This document shows, in pieces, positions 16,812 through 24,444 of a DNA stretch of 64,000 nucleotides. How positions within the stretch are numbered: the first letter of the stretch is position 1; every line of letters starts with the position of its first letter. The translations under genes and the position numbers were made by a program. Where the stretch lies: assembly GCA_964355975.1 (NCBI GenBank), contig CAYHFW010000008.1, positions 1 through 64,000 on the forward strand. Reading direction: 5' to 3'. The notes beneath the pieces are model-generated. The model was not told the origin of the DNA, made no database searches, and worked only from the letters and a program-made list of their open reading frames with translations. The stretch comes from F1-60-MAGs104 sp964355975 (GTDB taxonomy: Bacteria > Planctomycetota > Phycisphaerae > Phycisphaerales > SM1A02).

Positions 16812-17092
16812 CAGGCTGCTGTAAAAGCAGGCGATGAACGCAGCGCGAGTGCGGCTCGCTCGAGCCAGTGTGAGCGCGGTGCTTTCCACAAGCGCGAGAT
16901 GGCGAGAGACAACAAGACAGTGTGAGCGCGGCGGAATGCTTCACTCGGCGCTCAAACAGCTCTCGCCGAGCTGCGCAGACTTGCTCGGCTCGAGAACTCG
17001 CGCGAGCGAAGATTCCGCCGCGGGCACGCAAGCGCGAGACAGCAAGACAACAAGACAGTGCGAGAGCGGCGGAATGCTTCACTCGACCCGCG
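16812..17092. other. Convergent intergenic region holding the 96-bp element and fragments
   Basis: Non-coding 281 bp between the converging DUF429-like and queE genes. It contains one full 96-bp palindromic element (16927-17022). On its left is a flank, GGCGAGAGACAACAAGACAG at 16901-16920, that recurs next to the copies at 54 kb. On its right is a fragment at about 17064-17086 that repeats the element's left end (GCGGCGGAATGCTTCACTCG). Short frames here are repeat artefacts. Confidence 0.85.
16927..17022. repeat. 96-bp palindromic dispersed element, copy A
   Basis: The ends are a perfect 11-bp inverted repeat (CGCGGCGGAAT and ATTCCGCCGCG), continued inward by an almost matching CTTCACTCG and CGAGCGAAG arm. 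The interior, CTCTCGCCGAGC and GCTCGGCTCGAG, can also pair. Copy A is identical base for base to copy B at 54428-54523 and differs at one base from copy C. It has no coding potential of its own and sits between two converging genes. Confidence 0.93.
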
Positions 17093-17770
17093 TCAGACGC
17101 CGCGCGTCGAAGGGTCCCAGATGATCTTGTGCATCTGAAGTTGCAATCGAACAGCGAGGCGATCGGCCAATATCCATTCTGCGAGTTCGCGCGGCGCGAG
17201 TCCGCGTGCTCCAAGAATCTCGAGCCCTGCCTTCTGCTCGTGTACCGGTGAAAAGTGCACCGCGCGGCAGCGTGCGACGAGCGCATGTTTCGCTGTGATC
17301 TCGCGTGCAAACTCGTAGTCGCCGCGCGACCCGATCACGAATTTTACTTCGTCGTGCGAGGTGATTCGGTCGAGGTTTGCCCAGTGTGTTCTGTGTGACT
17401 CGCCTGAATCTGGCGTCTTGATGTCGAGAATGATGTGCACGCGCCGATCAACAGGCTCTGTGTCGATCGCTCCCGAGGTCTCAAGCAGCACCGTTCGACC
17501 TCGATCGAGCAGGCGCGAGATCAGCGAGTGCACGTTGCGCTGCGCGAGCGGTTCGCCGCCGGTGATTTCAACGAGCTGGCACTCGTGTGCCATGACCTCA
17601 TCGACGAGTGAGTCAATCGTGCGTGTCGATCCTTCGCGAAATGCGTAGGCAGTGTCGCAGTAACTGCATCGCAGGGGACAGCCCGCAAGGCGAACGAACA
17701 GGCAGGGTGATCCGACCCATGTCGACTCACCTTGAATGGAGAAGAAGATCTCGTTGATTCGCAGAGTCAT
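17093..17770 (-). CDS. queE: 7-carboxy-7-deazaguanine synthase (radical SAM)
   Basis: Makes 7-carboxy-7-deazaguanine from 6-carboxytetrahydropterin in queuosine and deazaguanine synthesis. The 225-residue enzyme shows the QueE marks: a start MTLRINEIFFSIQGESTWVG, the radical-SAM cysteines in GCPLRCSYCDTAYA (CxxxCxxC-type cluster), EITGGEPLAQ for SAM binding and LDIKTPDSGE. The ATG at 17770 gives the canonical N-terminus; longer frames run into the tRNA gene. It starts only 3 bp after the U-tract of a terminator-like hairpin and has no visible ribosome-binding site. No queC, queD or queF is in the window. Confidence 0.95.
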   Translation of the reverse strand: MTLRINEIFFSIQGESTWVGSPCLFVRLAGCPLRCSYCDTAYAFREGSTRTIDSLVDEVMAHECQLVEITGGEPLAQRNVHSLISRLLDRGRTVLLETSGAIDTEPVDRRVHIILDIKTPDSGESHRTHWANLDRITSHDEVKFVIGSRGDYEFAREITAKHALVARCRAVHFSPVHEQKAGLEILGARGLAPRELAEWILADRLAVRLQLQMHKIIWDPSTRGV

Positions 17771-17773
17771 GCC

Positions 17774-17810
17774 AAAAGAAAAGTTGCCGCCACTTCGCAG
17801 TGACGGCAAC
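17774..17810 (-). terminator. Rho-independent terminator downstream of tRNA-Leu, abutting queE
   Basis: On the minus strand, stem GTTGCCG/CGGCAAC (17783-17810), with an inner CACT/AGTG pairing, is followed by TTTTCTTTT (17774-17782) and then directly by the queE ATG. It should end the tRNA-Leu transcript. Its position also makes it a candidate control element for queE. Confidence 0.85.
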
Positions 17811-17828
17811 ATTGTGTCTCCGACCAAA

Positions 17829-17912
17829 TGCCCAGAAGAGGACTCGAACCTCCAAGGGATTGCTCCCACCAGCACCTCAAGCTGGCGCGTCTGCCAATTC
17901 CGCCACCTGGGC
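17829..17912 (-). tRNA. tRNA-Leu (anticodon GAG)
   Basis: 84 nt read from 17912 to 17829. The acceptor stem GCCCAGG pairs with TCTGGGC, with discriminator A. A D-loop with GG, the anticodon stem CCAGC/GCTGG around loop TTGAGGT (GAG, reading CUC/CUU codons), a long type-II variable arm GGGAGCAATCCC and the T-loop GGTTCGAGTCC are all present. The 3' CCA is not encoded. It lies between the metalloprotease gene and queE. Confidence 0.96.
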
Positions 17913-17938
17913 AGGTAGGGGGGCGGAGAGTATACGGC

Positions 17939-20770
17939 TCAGCCAGTCCAAGCGGAGAGCAAGATTGCCAAATCCGCACCTTCGGTCGTGCCATTGCCAT
18001 CGATATCGCCGCCGACAGTTCCCCATCCACCGAGCACGATGGCGAGGTCTTGTCCATTGACCGATCCATCTTGGTTGACGTCTCCAGGAACATAGGGTGG
18101 CGTGCAACTGATTCCACCGATCGCGAAGTCATCAACTCCCGCTTCGACGACCGATCCGCTGCCTGTGTCGCTCGCAACAAACCGGATGCGCATGTTGGCG
18201 GTTGGCGTGATGAAGTCGGCGACCTTGAAACTCTTATAGGTCCACGCATTGAGATTGTCGGTGACCAATTCGAGTTGAACCCACGTGGTACCGCCGTTGT
18301 TGCTGATTTCGACGGGCATCGAGTCTGCGTTTGGTGCGGCTCCGCCGTCGTTGGAGTACCAGCGCCAATAGCTCACTGACGCTGCCGGATTACTCGAGAG
18401 ATTGAACGCAGGCGAAAGCAAGGTCGTTGCGCCGCCGTCGATATCGGCTTCACCAAGCGCACCCCCAACGGTGCCTTGACCTGTGATGAAGCAAAGGGTT
18501 CCTGCCGCGGTGTGATCATTCTCAGGCTGCTCGGTGGTGCCGATTGGATCGACGCGCGTCCACGCACCGACGGTTGCTGTTGACGAAACTGTCCACGCAC
18601 CAGCAAGCTCGAATGTGTCTGCAAAGACGACGCTTTCGCCGTACCCGCCAGCGGTCGAATGCACCGTGGTTGGTGCCGTCGCTGGGTTGAGCACGATCGC
18701 GTTCGCTGTCGTCTTGGCCTCGAAGTAGTACTGCACCACACTTCCGCAGGCAGGAACTGGAATCGAAGCTGTGTAGTTGTTGGCAGTTCCTTGCGTCATT
18801 GCTGCGCTCGAGAAGGTGCCAGTCGTTCCAGTTCTCCAATAAACCTTGCCGGTGTTTGGCTGTGGCTGCGATCCGAGCGCGCTCACCTGGACCGCCACAG
18901 ACATCGCTGTGTTCGGCGCAGAGAATGTTGGAATGCCACCCGGGATCGTGAACTTCAGTGGGAGCACCGTGGGTCCAGCCAATCCGTGCGCGGTAAACGC
19001 ATTATTGATCGGCGTGTAGTGGGGTGTTCCATCGGTGATGTCGGCATTGTTGTCGTCAACCGTGAGCACATCGATCGTGATGTCCGCTGCGATTGTGGTG
19101 CCAGAGTGCAGCAACACCGAGTTCACAGCGAGGTTGCGGACCAATGTGCGAAACGTCGCTGGATCACTCACAACCAAGTTCGCGCGCGTGTCCCAGAAAC
19201 AACCAGAGAGCAACTGGCCGCATGCGTGAATCTCGCTGCCGCAACTTGAGCACCCAGTCGATGAATAGGTGCACGTGTTGGCCGCATTTCGAATTCCGGC
19301 CGAGCAGGATTGAAAGCCGATGCCGAGCGTCGAGTTCTCGCTGATGAGTGCGCTCATCACGTCGCCCATTCCCTCACCGTATGCGCCCTGGCCGCTACCG
19401 CCGGTGGCAACCAAGTGATGCCCAAATTCATGATGCACAACGGTTGAGAATGACGTGTTGTTGCACCCTCCACCCGATGAGTAGAAGTTGATCGAAGGTC
19501 CGTCGTAGTAGGCGTTGCACGTTCCCGCGACACTCACATTGATTTGGAATGCGCTCGCTCCCTGTTGAGTCGCAATCGTGGGATAGGTTGGATTCGCCGC
19601 GATGATGTAGTCGCGGCAGATGTTCGCATGCAGATACGCGTTGACCTGTGCGCGATCCTGTTCAGTCAAGTTGCCTGCGTTGTGCAGAAAGTTTGCAGTG
19701 CCACCGCTCGCGCCGGTCGTCGTGAGGGTGAGTTCGGTTCCTGCGACATTGTCAACCTTGAAATACCGGCCGCCGACCGTCATGTTCGATACGAGCGAGA
19801 GCGAGCCTGTTCCTGTGTATGGAAAGACATAGCCGCCCGCAGCATTCGCATAAACAGTTGTGCCGCCGTTCGAGATCGCTGCATGCGGAAGCGCCGCCGC
19901 CGCTTCGGCTGCGCACGCGTCGGCTCCCCAGCCTGTGGTCGCGAGAGCCTGAACGCTTCCAGTGATGTCGAGGTTGCAGATCTGCTCTTCCTCAAAGAGC
20001 ACTTTTCCTGTTGTGGCCTCTGTGACGTAGAGCATCTTTGAGAGTCCCGATCCTGGGACTCCGCGCACAACGATAAAACTCACTGCGAGCGTTGGAGTCG
20101 CAGGAGAGTCGTCGACGCCTGCAAAGATCACGAGCTGGGCCTCTGTTGGTTCGGCAACAGCAATATTGCGGATCGCTTGGCTCGACCAAGTTCGTTGATT
20201 GAAGTCGCTGAGTGAAGGGCGACCAACGAGCGTCGTCGCGAACGTGCCGAGGTTGCGCAGATCTGCTGATGCAAGCACGAGCGGAAACCCAGGTTCGTTG
20301 CGCATGAGCAGCTTCAACGAAGATCGAAAGACGGGAACTCCTTGCACGAACTGTGAGTAACCGAGCAACGAAAATCGAAAGCCCTCGATGTTCTCATCCC
20401 AGTACACGTCAACTGCGTGGCTGCCATCGGGGAAGGCACCCAGCGGCAAGATTTGATTCGACGCGACTCCAAAGATGTCTGAGTGTTGCGCGATGAAGGC
20501 ACTCGCGCTCTCGCTCGCACCGCGGCCTTGTGAGAATGCGCGTCCAAAGACGCGTGTGATTCGATCGCCGCGCTCGAAAAAATCTGCGCCCGCATGTGCA
20601 TCAAAGAAGTCGCGGCGGGCAGCCGCAACATCGATTGCCCCCTCGGTGAGTCCAACTGCCGAGAGCGCGGTTGCAGGTTGCACGTGCGCCACATCTGCGT
20701 GGCCCGTCGAGCCGAAATAGATGGTCGCTGCGGCGGTCGAGAGAATCGAGAGGAGTACACGAGTCTTCAT
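17939..20770 (-). CDS. Secreted zinc metalloprotease-like protein with C-terminal dockerin-like domain
   Basis: A 943-residue secreted protein. From the ATG at 20770, MKTRVLLSILSTAAATIYFG forms a signal peptide ending near residue 24. A propeptide-like region follows, then a catalytic zone with HEFGHH near residue 450 and a downstream GEGMGDVMSALI, which fits the third-ligand helix of gluzincin proteases of the M4/M36 kind. After it come beta-rich domains (YWRTGTTGTF; then a jelly-roll-like stretch from ADTFELAGAW to VDDFAIGG). The end carries two Ca-binding loops, DVNQDGSVNGQD and DIDGNGTTEGAD, a dockerin-type-I signature common in planctomycete exoproteins. The 230-bp upstream region holds two hairpins. 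Confidence 0.88.
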   Translation of the reverse strand: MKTRVLLSILSTAAATIYFGSTGHADVAHVQPATALSAVGLTEGAIDVAAARRDFFDAHAGADFFERGDRITRVFGRAFSQGRGASESASAFIAQHSDIFGVASNQILPLGAFPDGSHAVDVYWDENIEGFRFSLLGYSQFVQGVPVFRSSLKLLMRNEPGFPLVLASADLRNLGTFATTLVGRPSLSDFNQRTWSSQAIRNIAVAEPTEAQLVIFAGVDDSPATPTLAVSFIVVRGVPGSGLSKMLYVTEATTGKVLFEEEQICNLDITGSVQALATTGWGADACAAEAAAALPHAAISNGGTTVYANAAGGYVFPYTGTGSLSLVSNMTVGGRYFKVDNVAGTELTLTTTGASGGTANFLHNAGNLTEQDRAQVNAYLHANICRDYIIAANPTYPTIATQQGASAFQINVSVAGTCNAYYDGPSINFYSSGGGCNNTSFSTVVHHEFGHHLVATGGSGQGAYGEGMGDVMSALISENSTLGIGFQSCSAGIRNAANTCTYSSTGCSSCGSEIHACGQLLSGCFWDTRANLVVSDPATFRTLVRNLAVNSVLLHSGTTIAADITIDVLTVDDNNADITDGTPHYTPINNAFTAHGLAGPTVLPLKFTIPGGIPTFSAPNTAMSVAVQVSALGSQPQPNTGKVYWRTGTTGTFSSAAMTQGTANNYTASIPVPACGSVVQYYFEAKTTANAIVLNPATAPTTVHSTAGGYGESVVFADTFELAGAWTVSSTATVGAWTRVDPIGTTEQPENDHTAAGTLCFITGQGTVGGALGEADIDGGATTLLSPAFNLSSNPAASVSYWRWYSNDGGAAPNADSMPVEISNNGGTTWVQLELVTDNLNAWTYKSFKVADFITPTANMRIRFVASDTGSGSVVEAGVDDFAIGGISCTPPYVPGDVNQDGSVNGQDLAIVLGGWGTVGGDIDGNGTTEGADLAILLSAWTG

Positions 20771-21000
20771 TGGTGAGCGTTCCTGGATGTTGGGGATTCT
20801 GGTCTGAAGTTCTTGATCCGTTGTGGAGCCTGCAAAAACACAGCAGGGCGAGGGATATCTCTCGCCCCGCAGAAAGCCATACGCGCAGGTCGGCTGCTCG
20901 TATGCGTTCATTATGCCGCAATTCGGGGTCTGTGCAAAGATTCTCAGGTGAGATTCTGAGCAATCACGGGGCGGTCGGGCGTGGCGGGTATGTTTCACGA
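20771..21000. promoter_or_regulatory. Divergent region with two hairpins in the protease leader
   Basis: Non-coding 230 bp between the metalloprotease (minus) and smpB (plus). Hairpin 1, GGGCGAG/CTCGCCC with an 8-nt loop, lies at 20846-20867. Hairpin 2, CATACG/CGTATG enclosing GCAG/CTGC with loop GTCGG, lies at 20878-20904. Both would be in the protease 5' leader, about 75-135 nt before its ATG. I do not recognise a known riboswitch class. smpB begins with no clear promoter. Confidence 0.5.
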
Positions 21001-21486
21001 GTGGCGAGCAAGCGCAATAACTCATCCGATCAATCGCCAACGATCGAAAATCGCAAGGCTTTTCACGACTTTTCGATTGGAGAAACGATCGAGTGCGGCA
21101 TGGAGTTGCTCGGAACCGAGGTCAAGTCGGTTCGTGGGTCGCAGGTGAGCCTTGCCGAGGGATGGGTCATGGCCGAACTCAACCCCCTTCGGCTCAACCT
21201 TCACGGAGTTCACATCGCTGAATATCCACCCGCGGGGCGCGACCGCCAACACGCACCCATTCGCGTGCGGCGACTTCTCGCCAAGCACCGCGAGATCGAG
21301 AAGTTGGCAGGGCAAATGAAGGCGAAGGGGGTCTCGCTTGTGCCACTCAAGATCTACTTCAAGAACGGCTTTGCAAAACTGCTTGTCGGAGTTGGCACCG
21401 GACGCACTAAAGGTGACAAGCGCCAAGTGATCTCGAAGCGCGAGAGCCAGCGCGACATCGATCGTGCGCTGCACAAGCGTCGGTGA
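21001..21486 (+). CDS. smpB: SsrA-binding protein
   Basis: Binds tmRNA and brings it to stalled ribosomes for trans-translation. The 161-residue protein has the SmpB core: AFHDFSIGETIECGMELLGTEVKS near the N-terminus, a LLAKHREIEKLAGQMKAKG helix, and LVPLKIYFKNGFAKLLVGVGTG, with a basic tail (KRESQRDIDRALHKRR) that enters the mRNA channel. Translation must start at the GTG at 21001, because no in-frame ATG is available. It is divergent from the protease. The tmRNA gene itself is not in the window. Confidence 0.95.
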   Translation: MASKRNNSSDQSPTIENRKAFHDFSIGETIECGMELLGTEVKSVRGSQVSLAEGWVMAELNPLRLNLHGVHIAEYPPAGRDRQHAPIRVRRLLAKHREIEKLAGQMKAKGVSLVPLKIYFKNGFAKLLVGVGTGRTKGDKRQVISKRESQRDIDRALHKRR

Positions 21487-21520
21487 GCGGGTCCGCCTGA
21501 GCCCGTCGCCGACCTGTCAG

Positions 21521-22225
21521 TCATGGCATCGAAAACGCATTGCACTGACCGTGTTCACGGTCGCGTGATCCGTTGAGATACTGCGCGATGAGTTGCGCGA
21601 CCAAAGCAGGCGCAACTGCGCGCGACTTGGGGATCATCACTTCATCTGCGAACGATCGCAAGAGTGCCGTTTCAACACATCCTAAATTTATTGAAAACGC
21701 CTTGACGCCGATAGCAGCGCCCTCTCGGTCTGCACTGCGAGTGAGCGAATCGAGCGCGCTCTTCGATGCGGCATAGGCAAAAAATCCTGCAAATGGATCG
21801 GTCGTTGCGAGTGACGAGATGTTCACGATGCGTCCGGACTTCTGCGCAGCGAAGTGCGGCCAGCAGCGGATGATCAAGTGCGCAGGACCAAAGGTGTTCA
21901 CGCCAAAGCAGTCACTCAGATGTTGCTCAGTCGTCGCCTCGATCGGCACCATCGGAGCAATGCCAGCACAATTGACGAGATTGTCGATGCGCCCAAATCT
22001 CTCGCAGACGGCTGCGACGAGAGCCGCAGCGGCGCGATCATCGCTGAGATTGGCGGGATGGCAGAGGATCACACTTGGGTTGTCGCACAGCGCGGCGGTT
22101 TCGAGCAGCGCCTCGTGTCGTCGACCCGCGAGTGCAAGCCGGTGTCCGAGTCGCGCGAGTTCTTGCGCCGTTGCTCGGCCGATTCCGCTGCCTGCGCCGG
22201 TGATAATCGTGACTGGTGCGTGCAT
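21521..22225 (-). CDS. Short-chain dehydrogenase/reductase (SDR)
   Basis: A 234-residue NAD(P)-dependent oxidoreductase with Rossmann motif ITGAGSGIGRATAQEL near residues 8-23, the NCAG motif (LVNCAGIAP), the catalytic Ser in NISSLATT and the Y-x-x-x-K pair in FFAYAASKSA. The substrate is not predictable. It is the last gene of the RNase E-dxr-rseP-SDR run, 15 bp after rseP. It lacks the fatty-acid-synthesis context expected of a FabG. Confidence 0.9.
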   Translation of the reverse strand: MHAPVTIITGAGSGIGRATAQELARLGHRLALAGRRHEALLETAALCDNPSVILCHPANLSDDRAAAALVAAVCERFGRIDNLVNCAGIAPMVPIEATTEQHLSDCFGVNTFGPAHLIIRCWPHFAAQKSGRIVNISSLATTDPFAGFFAYAASKSALDSLTRSADREGAAIGVKAFSINLGCVETALLRSFADEVMIPKSRAVAPALVAQLIAQYLNGSRDREHGQCNAFSMP

Positions 22226-22240
22226 CGCTCGGTCGCGCGG

Positions 22241-24376
22241 CTAACTCACGAGTCGCATGACATCGTTGTAGAACGTCACCGCGAAGAGCAATCCAACAAG
22301 CACGAGTCCAGCAACCATCGCGCCGCTTTGGAAGGCCGGGCTCGGTGGTCGGCCGCGCAGTTTCTCGTAGATCAGAAAGACCATGAGTCCGCCGTCTGCG
22401 ATGGGAATGGGCAAGAAATTGATCACGGCAAGATTGACGCTGATCATCGCAAGAAAGAAGAGCAGGTAAGTCATGCCTCGATCAGCGACCCGTGTACCGA
22501 TGTGCACGATTCCAACGGGACCGCGCAGTTGCGAGACGCCGACGGTTCCGCGAAAGAGCCGATCAAGCGTGAGGTAGGTCAGCAGCACCATCTTCTTGGT
22601 CTCAGAGAATCCCATTCCAACTGCTTTGATTGGATCGCCGCCTGCGGTGAGAACAACCTCTGCGGGGGCGAACCACTCTGGTCCGAGTGTGGGTCGCCAT
22701 CCGAGCGCTGATAGTTCCTGCCGTCGCGCGCTGTCGAGCACGATCGTTGAAGGCTCCGTTCGCGCCGACGGCGTTGGAGGTGTGAAGAGCACAACGAGTT
22801 CGTTCGACGCTGGCGTCTCTTGCAGAAACTGCATCGTCGCGCGAAAGAGATCGGTCCAGTTGCCGATCGAACGACCGTTCACCGAGTCGATGCGAGTGAG
22901 CGGCATCAGATTGAATGGCGCGACCGCAGTCGCCGTTCCTGGCGGGGGACCTGCCACAGCGAATGGTTGCGCGATGAGCGGAGTCTCCCACGCGAATCCA
23001 ATCTCGACGCCGAGTTTGCCATCGCGTCCAACGTGCGGGCTCGCGTCGATCTCGTTGCCGCCGCGCAGCACACGCATCGCAATCGTTCGTCCTGCGTGTT
23101 GTTGCAGTGCGAGACGAAACTCCATCTGGCGTGGTCCTGTCGCATCGCCAGCGCGCAGGATGACATCACCCTCTTCGAGCGTGCCATGTGCAGAAGAACT
23201 CTCAAGCACGCGACCGATTCGCACCAGAGGGGACATTCCAAGAAAGCCCGGCTCGTAGTCAATCGTCGCGGATGGTGGTTTGGTGGTGTGTTCGAGAATC
23301 TGCCAAATCGGCGCACAATTGAGGGCAATATTGACATCGCCGCTCGTGGCAATGCTCCACCTCGTGGCGAGCGCATGACCAGCAGATGCCGCAGCGGCGC
23401 GGTCGAGTGCGTCGTAGGTTGTCGCAGCACTGCCGTTCACCGAGAGCAGGGTTGCTCCTCGAAAACTCTGCGCAAACTCTTCGCGTGTTGGCTGCGCACC
23501 AGCCACTCCCCATTGCTGAGTTGATGGCATTCCATCGGGAGCGTGGTTCCAAAATCCAGCGCGCGTGAGTGCGCCAAACAAGAACGGGGTCGCCTCATCG
23601 TTGTTCACGAGCGCAACGCTTGCGGCAGGGGCGATGCCAATAGACATCACTCCCGCGAGTGGATCTTGGCGGGCAGTCACATCGACTGTGAGTTGCTTGT
23701 GCGCACCATCGACCGTTCGGTCAATCGTCATGCGAAGCGGTTGCGACGGCGTCGCCATCGCCGCTGCAATCTGCAGATCTGCAAAGGTCGACACTGGAGT
23801 GTTGTCGATTGCAACAACGAGATCGCCGGCCTGAATTCCCGCTGAAGCAGCGGGCGCCGCTGGCATCACAGCGCCTACGAGCGGCGCTTCGAAGCGCACT
23901 CCGACCATGAACGCAACGACGAAGAGCAAAATCGCCGTCGCAATGTTGCACGCCACGCCGCCGCTCACAATGATCATCCGCTTCCACACCGCGACGCGGT
24001 TGTACGAGCGAGCATCCGTGCTCGCAGCGGCTGGATTGAGGTCATCTTGCCCGAGCATTCGCACGAATCCGCCGAGCGGGAGTGCGCGCAGCGAGTACTC
24101 GGTCTCTCCATACTCGAGCCGTTCCATCTCGCTGTCGGAGAGTTCGATCGTTCGCTTGCCGGTCTGCTTCAGAATGATCGGATCAGTCGACCCGAACCGA
24201 AACCCGATCCCTTTGCGGTACGCGACCAGCACTGGTCCCATGCCGACTGCGAAACTGTCGACGCGTACGCCAGCCCACTTCGCGGCGATGAAGTGCCCAA
24301 GCTCGTGCACCGCCACAAGCAATCCAAAGCCAACGAGAACCAACAAAATATTCGCGCCGTTGCCGAGAAGTTCCAT
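22241..24376 (-). CDS. rseP: Site-2 protease RseP, extended form
   Basis: Membrane zinc metalloprotease that cuts transmembrane anti-sigma factors and signal-peptide remnants. The 711-residue protein has HELGH at residues 24-28 in the first helix, a first PDZ domain with GIQAGDLVVAIDNTPV, and a C-terminal membrane segment NFLPIPIADGG in which the Asp ligand is kept but the usual Leu before it is Ala. About 250 more residues than in E. coli RseP fill the centre, including a second PDZ-like block (GRVLESSSAHGTLEEGDVIL). The order dxr-rseP is common in bacteria. The membrane anti-sigma factor at 37868 is a possible type of substrate. Confidence 0.93.
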   Translation of the reverse strand: MELLGNGANILLVLVGFGLLVAVHELGHFIAAKWAGVRVDSFAVGMGPVLVAYRKGIGFRFGSTDPIILKQTGKRTIELSDSEMERLEYGETEYSLRALPLGGFVRMLGQDDLNPAAASTDARSYNRVAVWKRMIIVSGGVACNIATAILLFVVAFMVGVRFEAPLVGAVMPAAPAASAGIQAGDLVVAIDNTPVSTFADLQIAAAMATPSQPLRMTIDRTVDGAHKQLTVDVTARQDPLAGVMSIGIAPAASVALVNNDEATPFLFGALTRAGFWNHAPDGMPSTQQWGVAGAQPTREEFAQSFRGATLLSVNGSAATTYDALDRAAAASAGHALATRWSIATSGDVNIALNCAPIWQILEHTTKPPSATIDYEPGFLGMSPLVRIGRVLESSSAHGTLEEGDVILRAGDATGPRQMEFRLALQQHAGRTIAMRVLRGGNEIDASPHVGRDGKLGVEIGFAWETPLIAQPFAVAGPPPGTATAVAPFNLMPLTRIDSVNGRSIGNWTDLFRATMQFLQETPASNELVVLFTPPTPSARTEPSTIVLDSARRQELSALGWRPTLGPEWFAPAEVVLTAGGDPIKAVGMGFSETKKMVLLTYLTLDRLFRGTVGVSQLRGPVGIVHIGTRVADRGMTYLLFFLAMISVNLAVINFLPIPIADGGLMVFLIYEKLRGRPPSPAFQSGAMVAGLVLVGLLFAVTFYNDVMRLVS

Positions 24377-24444
24377 CGTCGTGTGAGGGTAGGCGAGGGC
24401 AGCGAAGTGCGAGCGGCTTCGGCGTCACGGTCGTGCCGACGCCG

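Noticed and set aside
16927..17022. Integron attC site
   Set aside because: The element lacks the attC core sites and there is no integrase or gene-cassette array; copies lie between housekeeping genes.
16834..17124. Short proteins encoded across the 96-bp element (for example RGGIFARASSRAEQ-type frames)
   Set aside because: The same peptide appears at every copy because the DNA is repeated; there is no ribosome-binding site and no known family. The conservation is at DNA level.
20771..21000. Cyclic di-GMP or cobalamin riboswitch in the protease leader
   Set aside because: Two hairpins are present but the conserved loop sequences of these classes are not.
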